A DNA stretch of 64,000 nt from an uncultured Faecalibacterium sp. (GTDB taxonomy: Bacteria; Bacillota; Clostridia; Oscillospirales; Ruminococcaceae), in assembly GCA_934503275.1 (NCBI GenBank), contig CAKSVD010000003.1, positions 62,001 through 126,000 of the forward strand, read 5' to 3'. This document shows, piece by piece, positions 1 through 6,870 of the stretch (the first letter of the stretch is position 1; each line of letters starts with the position of its first letter). A model generated the notes under the pieces. That model ran no database searches. It saw only the letters and a list, made by a program, of their open reading frames with translations, and was not told the DNA's origin. A program made the translations under genes and the position numbers.

Positions 1-18
1 GCAGCCACGATAATACAA

Positions 19-978
19 GTGATGTGGACGCTTGCCAATACATTCTGGAATTCGGCTATATTAAATAACGCGGTTTTAACAGCATGTATTACATTGGCAA
101 CGTGTGGAGTATTGTGCCTTTCGCAGTGGGTACTGTTAACAAATAGACGGGAACGTGAAGTTGCTGAGCAAAAAAGACTTAGTGAATGCGAAATTGCTGA
201 GCAAAAAAGACTTAGTGAATGCGAAATTGCTAAGCAAAAAAGACTTAGTGAACATCAGGCAACGGAGTTTACGCGAAAACTTCAAATTATAGCGGAAGAC
301 ACAGATGTTAACTCATTGGAAATGATGAGCTTTGCTCATATAGTTGCCCATGAAATAAAGATGAATATTTCGAAAATGCCTAATCAAAGTATAGAGATCA
401 CGCGAAATTCTATTCCTGATTTTCTTGTAAATACATTGAACGATCTCGAGCGAATTTTGAGCAATCACTATGGAGAAAAAATTTGCGCAAGTATAAAATT
501 ATGCAATACACAGAATACATTAAAAACATTTGCCCGGGGTCAAAACAATGTGACTTGCCGAGGAGGAATAAAGAAAGTCAGAATACAAAATACGAAACCA
601 ATTAAAATTGGCGATAATTATGCGTATGATACGATCCTGAAACGAAAATTCCAATATTTTGCGGAAGGTGATTTAATAAATCTTTCAGAAAAAGAAAAAG
701 ATGATGATAAATTCTTCTGCGAGTATGGGGATAAATGGAAGAGCCTTTTCCGTTCCAGTATCATTATTCCTATACGTTGCCAGATTCTTGCTAGACATTC
801 TGAAGAATATAGGATGCTAGGGCTGATATGCATCGACTCTAAAATTGTCCAGCCGGAGTGGAATCGTAAAAAGGATAGTTATGCATATCATACAACGGCA
901 TTTGTTGCAGATGTATTGTACAGCTTGATTGAAAGTTATATAATTGCGCAACAGATGAGCAGAAGAGTCATAAGATGA
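19..978 (+). CDS. Membrane-anchored protein with coiled-coil repeats and GAF-like C-terminal domain (possibly 5'-truncated)
   Basis: The frame stays open to the first base of the window and no ribosome binding site precedes the GTG at 19, so the true start may lie upstream. One hydrophobic segment (about residues 13-42) is followed by three copies of an 11-residue charged repeat (EIAEQKRLSEC type), probably a coiled coil. The last ~150 residues end in a pattern typical of GAF domains (IIIPI, then GLICIDSK, then a helix with FVADVLYSLIE). I infer a membrane-tethered sensor. The DNA is AT-rich compared with the chromosome, which suggests transfer. No enzyme motif is visible. The GAF assignment is tentative. 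Confidence 0.6.
   Translation: MMWTLANTFWNSAILNNAVLTACITLATCGVLCLSQWVLLTNRREREVAEQKRLSECEIAEQKRLSECEIAKQKRLSEHQATEFTRKLQIIAEDTDVNSLEMMSFAHIVAHEIKMNISKMPNQSIEITRNSIPDFLVNTLNDLERILSNHYGEKICASIKLCNTQNTLKTFARGQNNVTCRGGIKKVRIQNTKPIKIGDNYAYDTILKRKFQYFAEGDLINLSEKEKDDDKFFCEYGDKWKSLFRSSIIIPIRCQILARHSEEYRMLGLICIDSKIVQPEWNRKKDSYAYHTTAFVADVLYSLIESYIIAQQMSRRVIR
157..255 (+). repeat. Three tandem 33-bp repeats inside the GAF-like gene
   Basis: Copies lie at 157-189, 190-222 and 223-255. Each encodes 11 residues (EVAEQKRLSEC, EIAEQKRLSEC, EIAKQKRLSEH). The unit keeps the reading frame, so copy-number change would lengthen or shorten the predicted coiled coil without breaking the gene. Confidence 0.9.
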
Positions 979-1020
979 TTAGAGAATGTCGACCTTTTAT
1001 GAAGAGAATGGAGGAGTTTT

Positions 1021-1215
1021 ATGAAATATGAATTCGGGCGAATATCAAAAGTACAGGGAACATTGGTTCAGCCTACGAAAGAAGATTCTTACGCAATGCC
1101 ATCCAAAGTGGTAATGTGTCCGGTATTTATAGATCAAGAAGAAGAAAGGAGGTTCACAAAAAGAGCAAACAAATGTATGAAAATGGACAGTCGCCGTATA
1201 GCTAGGAAGACTTAA
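1021..1215 (+). CDS. Small hypothetical protein, 64 aa
   Basis: A clear ribosome binding site (GGAGG, 7 bases before ATG) and a short gap after the GAF-like gene suggest the same transcript. The protein is basic at its C-terminus (RRFTKRANKCMKMDSRR) and has no recognised motif. It resembles no family I know, so it is called on the ribosome binding site and spacing only. Confidence 0.5.
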   Translation: MKYEFGRISKVQGTLVQPTKEDSYAMPSKVVMCPVFIDQEEERRFTKRANKCMKMDSRRIARKT

Positions 1216-1260
1216 TTGATATATTTCTGAGTTTGATAATGAAAAAAGGAGCACAAAATC

Positions 1261-1482
1261 ATGGATGCTAATAAGTATTTTCAAATTCTTCATATGATTT
1301 CGGCAGGCGGTCAGAAAGTTTGTCGAAAGTTTTTAATCGAGAAAGGATTTTCAGAAGCAATGATTGATGCCTGTGCTGAAAATGGCTATATCATACAAAT
1401 TGGAACGAATGATTTAGATGATCCGCTTTATATTATTACCGATGCCGGACGTGTAAAAAGAGATGAACGCGACCTGAAGTAA
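1261..1482 (+). CDS. Small hypothetical protein, 73 aa, winged-helix-like
   Basis: It starts with ATG after an AAAGGAG site. The sequence reads as two or three helices (YFQILHMISAGGQKVCRKFLIEKGFSEAMIDACAENG) followed by a short beta pair ending DPLYIITDAGRVKRDE. That order resembles the winged helix of small DNA-binding or phage-type proteins. It is the third gene after the GAF-like protein and a hairpin follows its stop. The role is unknown. Confidence 0.5.
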   Translation: MDANKYFQILHMISAGGQKVCRKFLIEKGFSEAMIDACAENGYIIQIGTNDLDDPLYIITDAGRVKRDERDLK

Positions 1483-1508
1483 CGCAATTAAAGAATAATT
1501 TTCATCAG

Positions 1509-1540
1509 CCGTGTGGACTGAACTCCAGAAGTTCACACGG
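1509..1540 (+). other. Hairpin after the 73-aa gene
   Basis: An 11-bp stem (CCGTGTG plus a G-U-containing extension, pairing with CACACGG) closes a 9-base loop. It is not followed by a T-run, so it is a weak terminator or a transcript-end structure rather than a classical Rho-independent terminator. Confidence 0.5.
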
Positions 1541-1597
1541 CGTATTCTTGAGCACAATATATAGTTTGTGACGGAAATAAAAATGAGGTGAAAATCA

Positions 1598-2407
1598 GTG
1601 AGTAATACACGCGCGTGTAAGCCCGGCGGTGGGCGGAAGCCATCAAAGCCAGAGTACAGTGCAGCCAAGAACCTGGCACAGCAGATGAAAACCGCCACTG
1701 ACCTTTATACGGACAAAATGAGCCTGCAAGCCATTGCAGACGCCCTGTCCCTCAATCCTATCAAGGTCCGGAAGTTGCTCATCACAGCCGGGGTCTACGA
1801 GTCGGACACGGCAAAGCTCGTCCAACAGACCTTTAACACCCTCAGAGAAACGCAGAGTTATTCTGCTGCTGTCACCTCTACCATGTCGGCTTTGCAGTTG
1901 TCCCGCCCCTCTGTGACCTCTTATCTGCCGTATGAGAAAGGCGTGTACTTCCCGGAGGAAGCTGAAGCAGCGAATATCAGTGCCGGGGCAGAGCGGCAGC
2001 GACACTACCGAGCTGTGGTTGCGCTGAGGAAGGATCCCTGCGAAGTAAATCTCTGGAAGTGTGTGGTGGCTTTTCGGGGATACAAGTTCAAGACGATGTC
2101 CGGCTTGCCCTTTACATATACGCTGAAAAAGGGCAGGGGAGATGAATTCACCAAGGAGCTGTGGATCGACCGCAGAGAGGACAGCAAGAGCCTTGCTTGG
2201 AGTTCTGTGATGCTGGCGTATCACAATATCGGTAAAATCGGAGAGGTAGTGGACAGACCCAAGGCTCTGGGAGATATCCGGGGTGTGTCATACATCTATG
2301 GGCTGTTCTACCGCTTTGGTCTGATCGACGTGCCGGACAAGACTAAGGATAAGATAGATAGGCGGTCAATAAGCCACCCCGGCCGTAAGATGCCCCCCAT
2401 TTCGTGA
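1598..2407 (+). CDS. Helix-turn-helix DNA-binding protein of a mobile element, 269 aa
   Basis: The GTG start lies 6 bases after a GAGGTG-type site. The N-terminus is basic (KPGGGRKPSKP). Residues ~40-66 (MSLQAIADALSLNPIKVRKLL) read as a helix-turn-helix, and a second similar segment lies at about residues 92-110 (SYSAAVTSTMSALQLSRPSV). The C-terminal ~140 residues are unrecognised. I think it is a regulatory or replication-associated protein of the integrated element. GC content is higher than that of its left neighbours, so the region is patchwork. Confidence 0.55.
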   Translation: MSNTRACKPGGGRKPSKPEYSAAKNLAQQMKTATDLYTDKMSLQAIADALSLNPIKVRKLLITAGVYESDTAKLVQQTFNTLRETQSYSAAVTSTMSALQLSRPSVTSYLPYEKGVYFPEEAEAANISAGAERQRHYRAVVALRKDPCEVNLWKCVVAFRGYKFKTMSGLPFTYTLKKGRGDEFTKELWIDRREDSKSLAWSSVMLAYHNIGKIGEVVDRPKALGDIRGVSYIYGLFYRFGLIDVPDKTKDKIDRRSISHPGRKMPPIS

Positions 2408-2417
2408 GATAATAGAT

Positions 2418-2481
2418 GCTAAGAAATCTCATAAATCTAAGAAGAATAAACGAGTCAATCTGAGAAGGCTAAGAAATCTCA
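2418..2481. repeat. 14-bp direct repeat, 50-bp period
   Basis: GCTAAGAAATCTCA occurs at 2418-2431 and again at 2468-2481, exactly 50 bases apart. Several shorter CTAAGAA-like pieces lie between. It follows the HTH gene immediately and could be a protein-binding or recombination site. No function can be assigned from sequence alone. Confidence 0.55.
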
Positions 2482-2499
2482 AAAGATGGAGTGTAAAAT

Positions 2500-2577
2500 A
2501 TGGCTGGCGAATATCATAATCTAAAGAAACCGCATTACTTAAATCACATCAGTGAATGCGCCTACAGTGGGAAGTAA
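2500..2577 (+). CDS. Possible 25-aa peptide
   Basis: ATG at 2500 lies 9 bases after GATGGAG. The frame encodes MAGEYHNLKKPHYLNH and then ISECAYSGK before TAA. It is the only plausible reading in the gap between the HTH gene and the convergent DUF2806-like gene. It could be a real small protein or part of a non-coding RNA ending at the terminator at 2667-2728. Confidence 0.25.
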   Translation: MAGEYHNLKKPHYLNHISECAYSGK

Positions 2578-2666
2578 CCGCTTAAACATTTGAGTCATCG
2601 GGAGACCATGTGAGCCAGAAAAACCACATCACTGCTACTTATAGGTGCTGCTCGAATAAACATAGC

Positions 2667-2728
2667 AAGCCGAGGTAGACATTCAGATACCCTAATTAGG
2701 GTATCTGGAGTCTGCCTCGGCTTTTTTT
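2667..2728 (+). terminator. Strong Rho-independent terminator between convergent genes
   Basis: The stem AAGCCGAGG/CCTCGGCTT (2667-2722) contains an inner stem CAGATACCC/GGGTATCTG and is followed by seven T residues. It serves plus-strand transcription; the opposite strand lacks a T-run. Because no clear large gene ends just before it, it hints at a transcript from 2408-2730. Confidence 0.85.
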
Positions 2729-2733
2729 GATAC

Positions 2734-4128
2734 TTAGTAATTATATTTTGTTTCAACGATCATTTGGGAGTTTGGATCATAGTGAAGAACGCGCATTCTT
2801 AATTTCTTGGAGTTCCAGTGCTGAATAGTGAATCCGAAAATATCTTCGCCATAACGTGGGAGTGGAATGATTCGCGAACTTTGCAAAAGATCGAAAAGTT
2901 CTTGTCCGTACCGTGTGAAACGTACATTTCCGATACCGACTCGGTTGACCTTGTCAGGAGAATTGTCATCGCCCTCGATATAGACTTTGTAATTGCGATA
3001 GCTTAAGGCAGCATCCCCCACGATAGCGAAGCCGGTTTCGTAGTTGCACTCGATTAGAGCATCAGCTTGCAAGAGCGCAAGGTCACCCGTTGTGATATGC
3101 AGAGCTGCCGAACCCTCGCATGAACTGTATGCATTTGGATAATCTCTGATGAACACTAAGGGAAGAGTAGAACCCTGTATGTTGAGGTCAGTGAAGCACA
3201 CTCGCCTCAAATTATCGAATGCCTGTAGCTCTTTATCCGACATAAGGTAAATCGTCATAAGGAGCTTTCGAGAAATGGAACCGGGATTGTTAAGCTCGTA
3301 TGCACAGATTTCAGACCAGAGATCTGATTTGAAATCAGAGAAGACCTTTCTAGAGTAATCTAAGAAGTCTATAATCCACTCGGTCGATAAATCTTCAGGG
3401 CGTACATCCTCTCTAACGTATGGGAGAGCTTTGGCAATGATATGAAGCGATTTTTTGTAACGAACTTTCATGTTCCTAAACTGAACTATGTAGTTGACAC
3501 GCTGTGCAACGTCGGGGAGATTTTTCTCAACATAGGAATCAAAAGCCTCGTCAAGATGGGAGGTGGTAGCATTACTGAAATCTTCGATTTCTAGATACGC
3601 TTTAACAAAACTGATAAGAGCATCCCTTTGAGGTTTAGTCATCTGTTCCATTGCCATAAGATCGCCAGGCGAGGTGATTGCTCCCCAGATGTCCATCACT
3701 GGATACGAATGGGGAGACTCAACCAATTCGGGCCCATCTAAGGAGAGCATAAAAGCCTTGGTAAGAAAGAGGGAGGGAGAGGCGGAGAAGGACACTGCGT
3801 CAACAAGGTCTTTCAAGATTTCCTCTGAAATTCTAACCTCATGAACAAGAATATTCCAGAGTTTATTAACGGCTGTGACAGAGTCGGAAAGCTTCAATAG
3901 TTCGATGCGACGCTTTGCTTCGCTGGATTCCACAGACTGAAGAGCTTTTACAGTCGCAGCAGGGAGACCGCACTTTCCGCTGAAAATTTTGCTGACGATG
4001 GCTTTGTCGGGAACTTTATCGGAGTTGGTTTGCCCAGTGGTAAGGATGCTGTAAATACTTGTTTGATTCCTAGTGGTGTTGCCTTTTATAGCGATGCGGT
4101 AAAACAAACCAAAATCAAAGCACGGCAT
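2734..4128 (-). CDS. DUF2806-like protein, 464 aa
   Basis: I chose the ATG at 4128 because GGAGG lies 7 bases before it on the minus strand. Upstream in-frame codons lack a site. The middle of the protein (WIIDFLDYSRKVFSDFKS, WSEICAYELNNPGSISRKLL, SDKELQAFDNL) matches the pattern I know from DUF2806 proteins: a W, then an LW.ICA.E...PGS.S box, then a helix around 'lsdkelqaF'. These proteins occur in accessory DNA and have no established function. It is a single gene on the opposite strand to its neighbours, AT-richer than the core, with phased repeats upstream. An anti-phage role is only a guess from context. Confidence 0.6.
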   Translation of the reverse strand: MPCFDFGLFYRIAIKGNTTRNQTSIYSILTTGQTNSDKVPDKAIVSKIFSGKCGLPAATVKALQSVESSEAKRRIELLKLSDSVTAVNKLWNILVHEVRISEEILKDLVDAVSFSASPSLFLTKAFMLSLDGPELVESPHSYPVMDIWGAITSPGDLMAMEQMTKPQRDALISFVKAYLEIEDFSNATTSHLDEAFDSYVEKNLPDVAQRVNYIVQFRNMKVRYKKSLHIIAKALPYVREDVRPEDLSTEWIIDFLDYSRKVFSDFKSDLWSEICAYELNNPGSISRKLLMTIYLMSDKELQAFDNLRRVCFTDLNIQGSTLPLVFIRDYPNAYSSCEGSAALHITTGDLALLQADALIECNYETGFAIVGDAALSYRNYKVYIEGDDNSPDKVNRVGIGNVRFTRYGQELFDLLQSSRIIPLPRYGEDIFGFTIQHWNSKKLRMRVLHYDPNSQMIVETKYNY

Positions 4129-4160
4129 AAAAATTCCTCCATTTAAGGGATGAATACGGA

Positions 4161-4209
4161 AGTCAACAGATTTTAAGATACAGTCAACTCTATTCACCGA
4201 AAGGTCAAC
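4161..4209 (-). promoter_or_regulatory. Three GTCAAC repeats at exact 21-bp spacing upstream of the DUF2806-like gene
   Basis: GTCAAC occurs at 4162-4167, 4183-4188 and 4204-4209, preceded by A, A and G. The period of 21 bp is two helical turns, so all three lie on one face of the DNA. On the minus strand each reads GTTGAC and includes a possible -35-like TTGAC. This looks like an operator array or overlapping promoter elements for the gene starting at 4128. Confidence 0.55.
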
Positions 4210-4781
4210 GACAACAGGTTGATGCTGAGATATGATATGAGCGGGGAAAGTAGACGAAAGAATGTCGTTTAAAAACCAGAATCATAAGGTTGAAACATTA
4301 CCATTGGATTTTATGACAATCAAACACTTCTCCACATTAAAGTTATACCATAAGCAACTGTCTTTTTGAATAGTTGCTTCAAAATTTCAAGAGAAAATGT
4401 TGAAAAATGATATAAATTCAACCAATGAGTAAAGCGATGCCAATTGGAAGAGGTGAGATGGATGAAATGATACTCTTATACTGAATCAGAAATGTTAGCG
4501 TCCTTATATGTACAAAAATGGATACTAACATAGAACAAAAATAGAATACAAAGCCCAGTGCGCAATAGGCAAAGGATTCTCATACAGTCGATGATTTTTA
4601 CGGCTTGAATGGCCGGTGAATTCATCATGACTGTAACGAGTGCCCTCTGACTTGTTGCGCTTTTTCTTTTTGCAGCCAATCTCCGGGTTCTCATGAGACC
4701 AGAAATGACTACTTCACATGTGGTCCTCCCTGTCAGAGTGTCCTTTGCCTGATCCGTACGAGCGGAAAGGACTAGAAAATA
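4210..4781. other. AT-rich intergenic stretch without a supported gene
   Basis: No reading frame with a convincing start was found on either strand. It holds one small hairpin (AAGCAACT 4352-4359 with AGTTGCTT 4372-4379) without a T-run. The right third rises in GC and may be the remnant of older element DNA. Confidence 0.5.
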
Positions 4782-5015
4782 ATGACTAACATGATGAACG
4801 GAGTAGCGGCGACCCGCGGCTGCTATGGTGCGATGAAGTTTTGCCAGCCGTTGCCGCGGACGGTGGAGAGAGTGGTGCAGGCAGTCAAGGATGTGGCTGT
4901 CAACGCACACCTCTCCCTGCGTGAGCTGAAGAACTGCGTGGACAAGCTGCGGGAGAAGAAGATCTCCGGCTACAAGCAGCGCATGGCTGTGAACCCCTGC
5001 GGTATTTATCGCTAG
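4782..5015 (+). CDS. Small hypothetical protein of the element, 77 aa
   Basis: ATG follows GGAAAGGA. The protein has a helical, positively charged centre (ERVVQAVKDVAVNAHLSLRELKNCVDKLREKK). It precedes a sigma-like gene by 50 bases and may share its transcript. I do not recognise a family. The higher GC than at 4,300 fits a change of element module near 4,600. Confidence 0.45.
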   Translation: MTNMMNGVAATRGCYGAMKFCQPLPRTVERVVQAVKDVAVNAHLSLRELKNCVDKLREKKISGYKQRMAVNPCGIYR

Positions 5016-5019
5016 CCTT

Positions 5020-5057
5020 CCAAATTTTCGACTTTTTACGTTTTATCGAAAATTTGG
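5020..5057 (+). promoter_or_regulatory. 12-bp perfect inverted repeat over the ribosome binding site of the sigma-like gene
   Basis: CCAAATTTTCGA (5020-5031) pairs perfectly with TCGAAAATTTGG (5046-5057) across a 14-base AT-rich loop. The right arm ends in the first two bases of the GGAGG ribosome binding site (5056-5060), so the RNA hairpin would partly hide it. As DNA it could be a dyad operator. Confidence 0.65.
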
Positions 5058-5065
5058 AGGTTTAT

Positions 5066-5545
5066 ATGAACTACAATAGCGGAAATGCCCGCCGTAACTT
5101 CTATGCTAAATGGGACAAGCTCCGGGAAGAATACCGGGCTGCTGGCATGAAGGAGGACGCTATCCAGAAGATGTATGAGTACGATCTGGCGGTATTCAAT
5201 GATGATCGTGCCCACCATCGTTATGATGTTGAGATTCCGAGTGCAGACGATTCCGAAAATCGGAACGATTATGCTGACTTTGTGCGAGCCACTACCGTAA
5301 CGGACACCTATCACGAAACGAAAACGCGCTTTGTGTGGGTGGGTGAAGTCCAAAACGAACGTCTGCAAGCCGGATTAGAGAAGCTGTCTGATGATGACCT
5401 TAAACTTTTGACGCTCTATGTCTATGAGGGGTATAGCACGGTTGAATTATCTGAAGTTTATGGCATAGCTCACCAGAATATTAGTAAGCGAATCATTAAA
5501 ATTACTAATTTTTTGAAAAACTTTGATTTTCAGGGTGCAGATTGA
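5066..5545 (+). CDS. Sigma-70 region 4-like protein, 159 aa
   Basis: ATG at 5066 lies 5 bases after GGAGG; the TTG at 5054 overlaps that site and is not used. Residues ~110-155 (LSDDDLKLLTLYVYEGYSTVELSEVYGIAHQNISKRI) have the layout of a sigma-factor region 4 helix-turn-helix, with 'STVELSEVYGIAHQNIS' as the two recognition helices. No region 2 is visible. It therefore resembles the small sigma-like regulators of Firmicute conjugative elements. The hairpin over its ribosome binding site suggests post-transcriptional control. Confidence 0.6.
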   Translation: MNYNSGNARRNFYAKWDKLREEYRAAGMKEDAIQKMYEYDLAVFNDDRAHHRYDVEIPSADDSENRNDYADFVRATTVTDTYHETKTRFVWVGEVQNERLQAGLEKLSDDDLKLLTLYVYEGYSTVELSEVYGIAHQNISKRIIKITNFLKNFDFQGAD

Positions 5546-5644
5546 CCTTTCAACTGGGTTCGTAAGTGAAGGGACAATTTCCCAAGCGGCACCTGCCGCA
5601 GGGCAAAGTGTCCGACCTCGCGCTCCTTGAAAACAGAATAATTC

Positions 5645-5860
5645 AATCGTCCGGTACTTCACAAAAGGTACTTCTGTAATTCGCAGCCCGGCCATAACGA
5701 AGACGGGGTGGCTGAAATGCCAATGGTGCGGTGTAAGCCCGCCGCCGGACGATTCCCCACTCCTAGGGAGCCGAGGGCGAATATGGGAGACCTTAACTTA
5801 TTAAATCAGGCGTGGCCGAATGCCGTTTTCGGTCTTCGTCCACGTCTGTTCTTTTTACTT
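5645..5860 (+). ncRNA. Candidate structured RNA closed by a 10-bp stem and ending in a terminator
   Basis: AATCGTCCGG (5645-5654) pairs perfectly with CCGGACGATT (5745-5754). Inside are short stems: GTACTT with AAGGTAC (5654-5671), CAGCC with GGCTG (5684-5714) and GCGG with CCGC (5728-5742). A terminator follows at 5811-5860. No good reading frame fills the 355-base gap between the genes at 5545 and 5901. It may be a leader RNA of the 75-aa gene or an independent small RNA. I cannot match it to a known RNA family. Confidence 0.5.
5811..5860 (+). terminator. Rho-independent terminator ending the candidate RNA
   Basis: The stem CGTGG/CCACG continues with CGAA/TTCG and CCG/CGG around a TTTT loop (5811-5844). 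It is followed by CTGTTCTTTTTACTT. It lies 41 bases before the next start codon, so it would attenuate that gene unless bypassed. Confidence 0.75.
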
Positions 5861-5900
5861 ATTCCATATATTCACATTTTCGTCCTACATAGGAGGTTTT

Positions 5901-6128
5901 ATGAACGAGAACGACCGTACCACCTTAGAGCAAGCGATCTACGAGGAAATGGAACTGACCCCGGAGATGATCCGGTCCATCCGCACGCTCTGCGGTGTCT
6001 GCCTTTGTAGTTTTGTAGAATCCAAGGCGTTCAAAATCGCCATTGTTCCCAGCGCAGACCGGAGCATGGACACTTGCACAGTCTGCCAGACCCGGCGCGG
6101 TCATGACTACGTTGTGATGAACCGCTGA
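5901..6128 (+). CDS. Small Cys-containing hypothetical protein, 75 aa
   Basis: A strong AGGAGG lies 4 bases before ATG 5901. Upstream in-frame ATGs fall inside the terminator and are rejected. The N-terminal half is acidic and helical (LEQAIYEEMELTPEMIRSIR). The C-terminal part carries CTVCQTRRGHDY, which could bind zinc with C..C and H. It sits between the candidate RNA and the MazF-like gene. Its family is unknown. Confidence 0.5.
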   Translation: MNENDRTTLEQAIYEEMELTPEMIRSIRTLCGVCLCSFVESKAFKIAIVPSADRSMDTCTVCQTRRGHDYVVMNR

Positions 6129-6195
6129 ACAAACACACCGCACACTGCCAAGGAGGTGCAGCGGGCGGTGTACATATTACAAAGGAGGGCAGCTT

Positions 6196-6870
6196 TTGAT
6201 TCAAAACTGGAAATTCCAGCGTGGAGACATTTTCTTCACCCGTTTCGACAACGCCACTGGTTCAGAGCAAAGCGGGAATCGTCCGGCAGTCGTTCTCCAG
6301 AACGATGTGGGGAATTTTTACTCGCCCACGCTGATCGTGGCCACATTGACAAGCAAGGTTGCAAAAAAGTATACCCAGCCGACCCACTGCCTGCTGGTGA
6401 ACGATTCTCTCTCCGTTCCGTCCATCGTTCAGGCAGAGCAGATCTTTACCATCGACAAAAGCCGGGCGCTGAAGTATCTGGGACATCTGACCCCGGAGGA
6501 GATGCGCCGGGTGGACGATGCAGTACGCATCAGCCTTGCGCTGAACCCCATGGGCAGCATCCAGCAGATGGAGCCTATCCGGCGCTCTACGGCGGTCTAC
6601 GCACCGCCTGAGGTGGTGGATGGCAAACCGCCTGTCTATCCCTATACGCCCATCAAATCGTCCTTTGAGAACGCCGGAAGCATTGAGGAAATGATGCTGT
6701 ACACCGAACTGGAAGCTGCGGTACACGCAATGATCCAGCGGTTGGAATACAGCTTCACCTTCAATCCCAGCCTGCTCACCATCCCGAAGCGTAAGCAGCA
6801 GGTGGCTGAGATCTTAGAGGAAGCCGAGAAGTACATTTGGAGAATCAAGGAGGAAATGCGATGCGCCTGA
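6196..6870 (+). CDS. MazF/PemK-like protein with C-terminal extension, 224 aa
   Basis: The TTG start lies 6 bases after AAAGGAGG. The first ~115 residues match the MazF/PemK family of mRNA-cleaving toxins: RGDIFFTRFD, then GSEQSGNRPAVVLQND, then NFYSPTLIVATLTSK. Family members are usually ~110-120 aa; this one has ~105 more residues with two helices and no known domain. The gene overlaps the ParB-like gene by 10 bases, so the two are translationally coupled. No classical antitoxin precedes it. The partner gene or the extension may supply control. Confidence 0.75.
   Translation: MIQNWKFQRGDIFFTRFDNATGSEQSGNRPAVVLQNDVGNFYSPTLIVATLTSKVAKKYTQPTHCLLVNDSLSVPSIVQAEQIFTIDKSRALKYLGHLTPEEMRRVDDAVRISLALNPMGSIQQMEPIRRSTAVYAPPEVVDGKPPVYPYTPIKSSFENAGSIEEMMLYTELEAAVHAMIQRLEYSFTFNPSLLTIPKRKQQVAEILEEAEKYIWRIKEEMRCA

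Noticed and set aside
157..255. CRISPR array
   Set aside because: The 33-bp units are directly adjacent without spacers and lie in a coding frame. No other spaced repeats were seen.
4476..4910. Minus-strand 144-aa frame
   Set aside because: No ribosome binding site, odd composition and overlap with the better supported 77-aa plus-strand gene.
5708..6010. Plus-strand 100-aa frame through the candidate RNA
   Set aside because: It runs through a terminator hairpin and the strong start of the 75-aa gene in another frame. It has no ribosome binding site.
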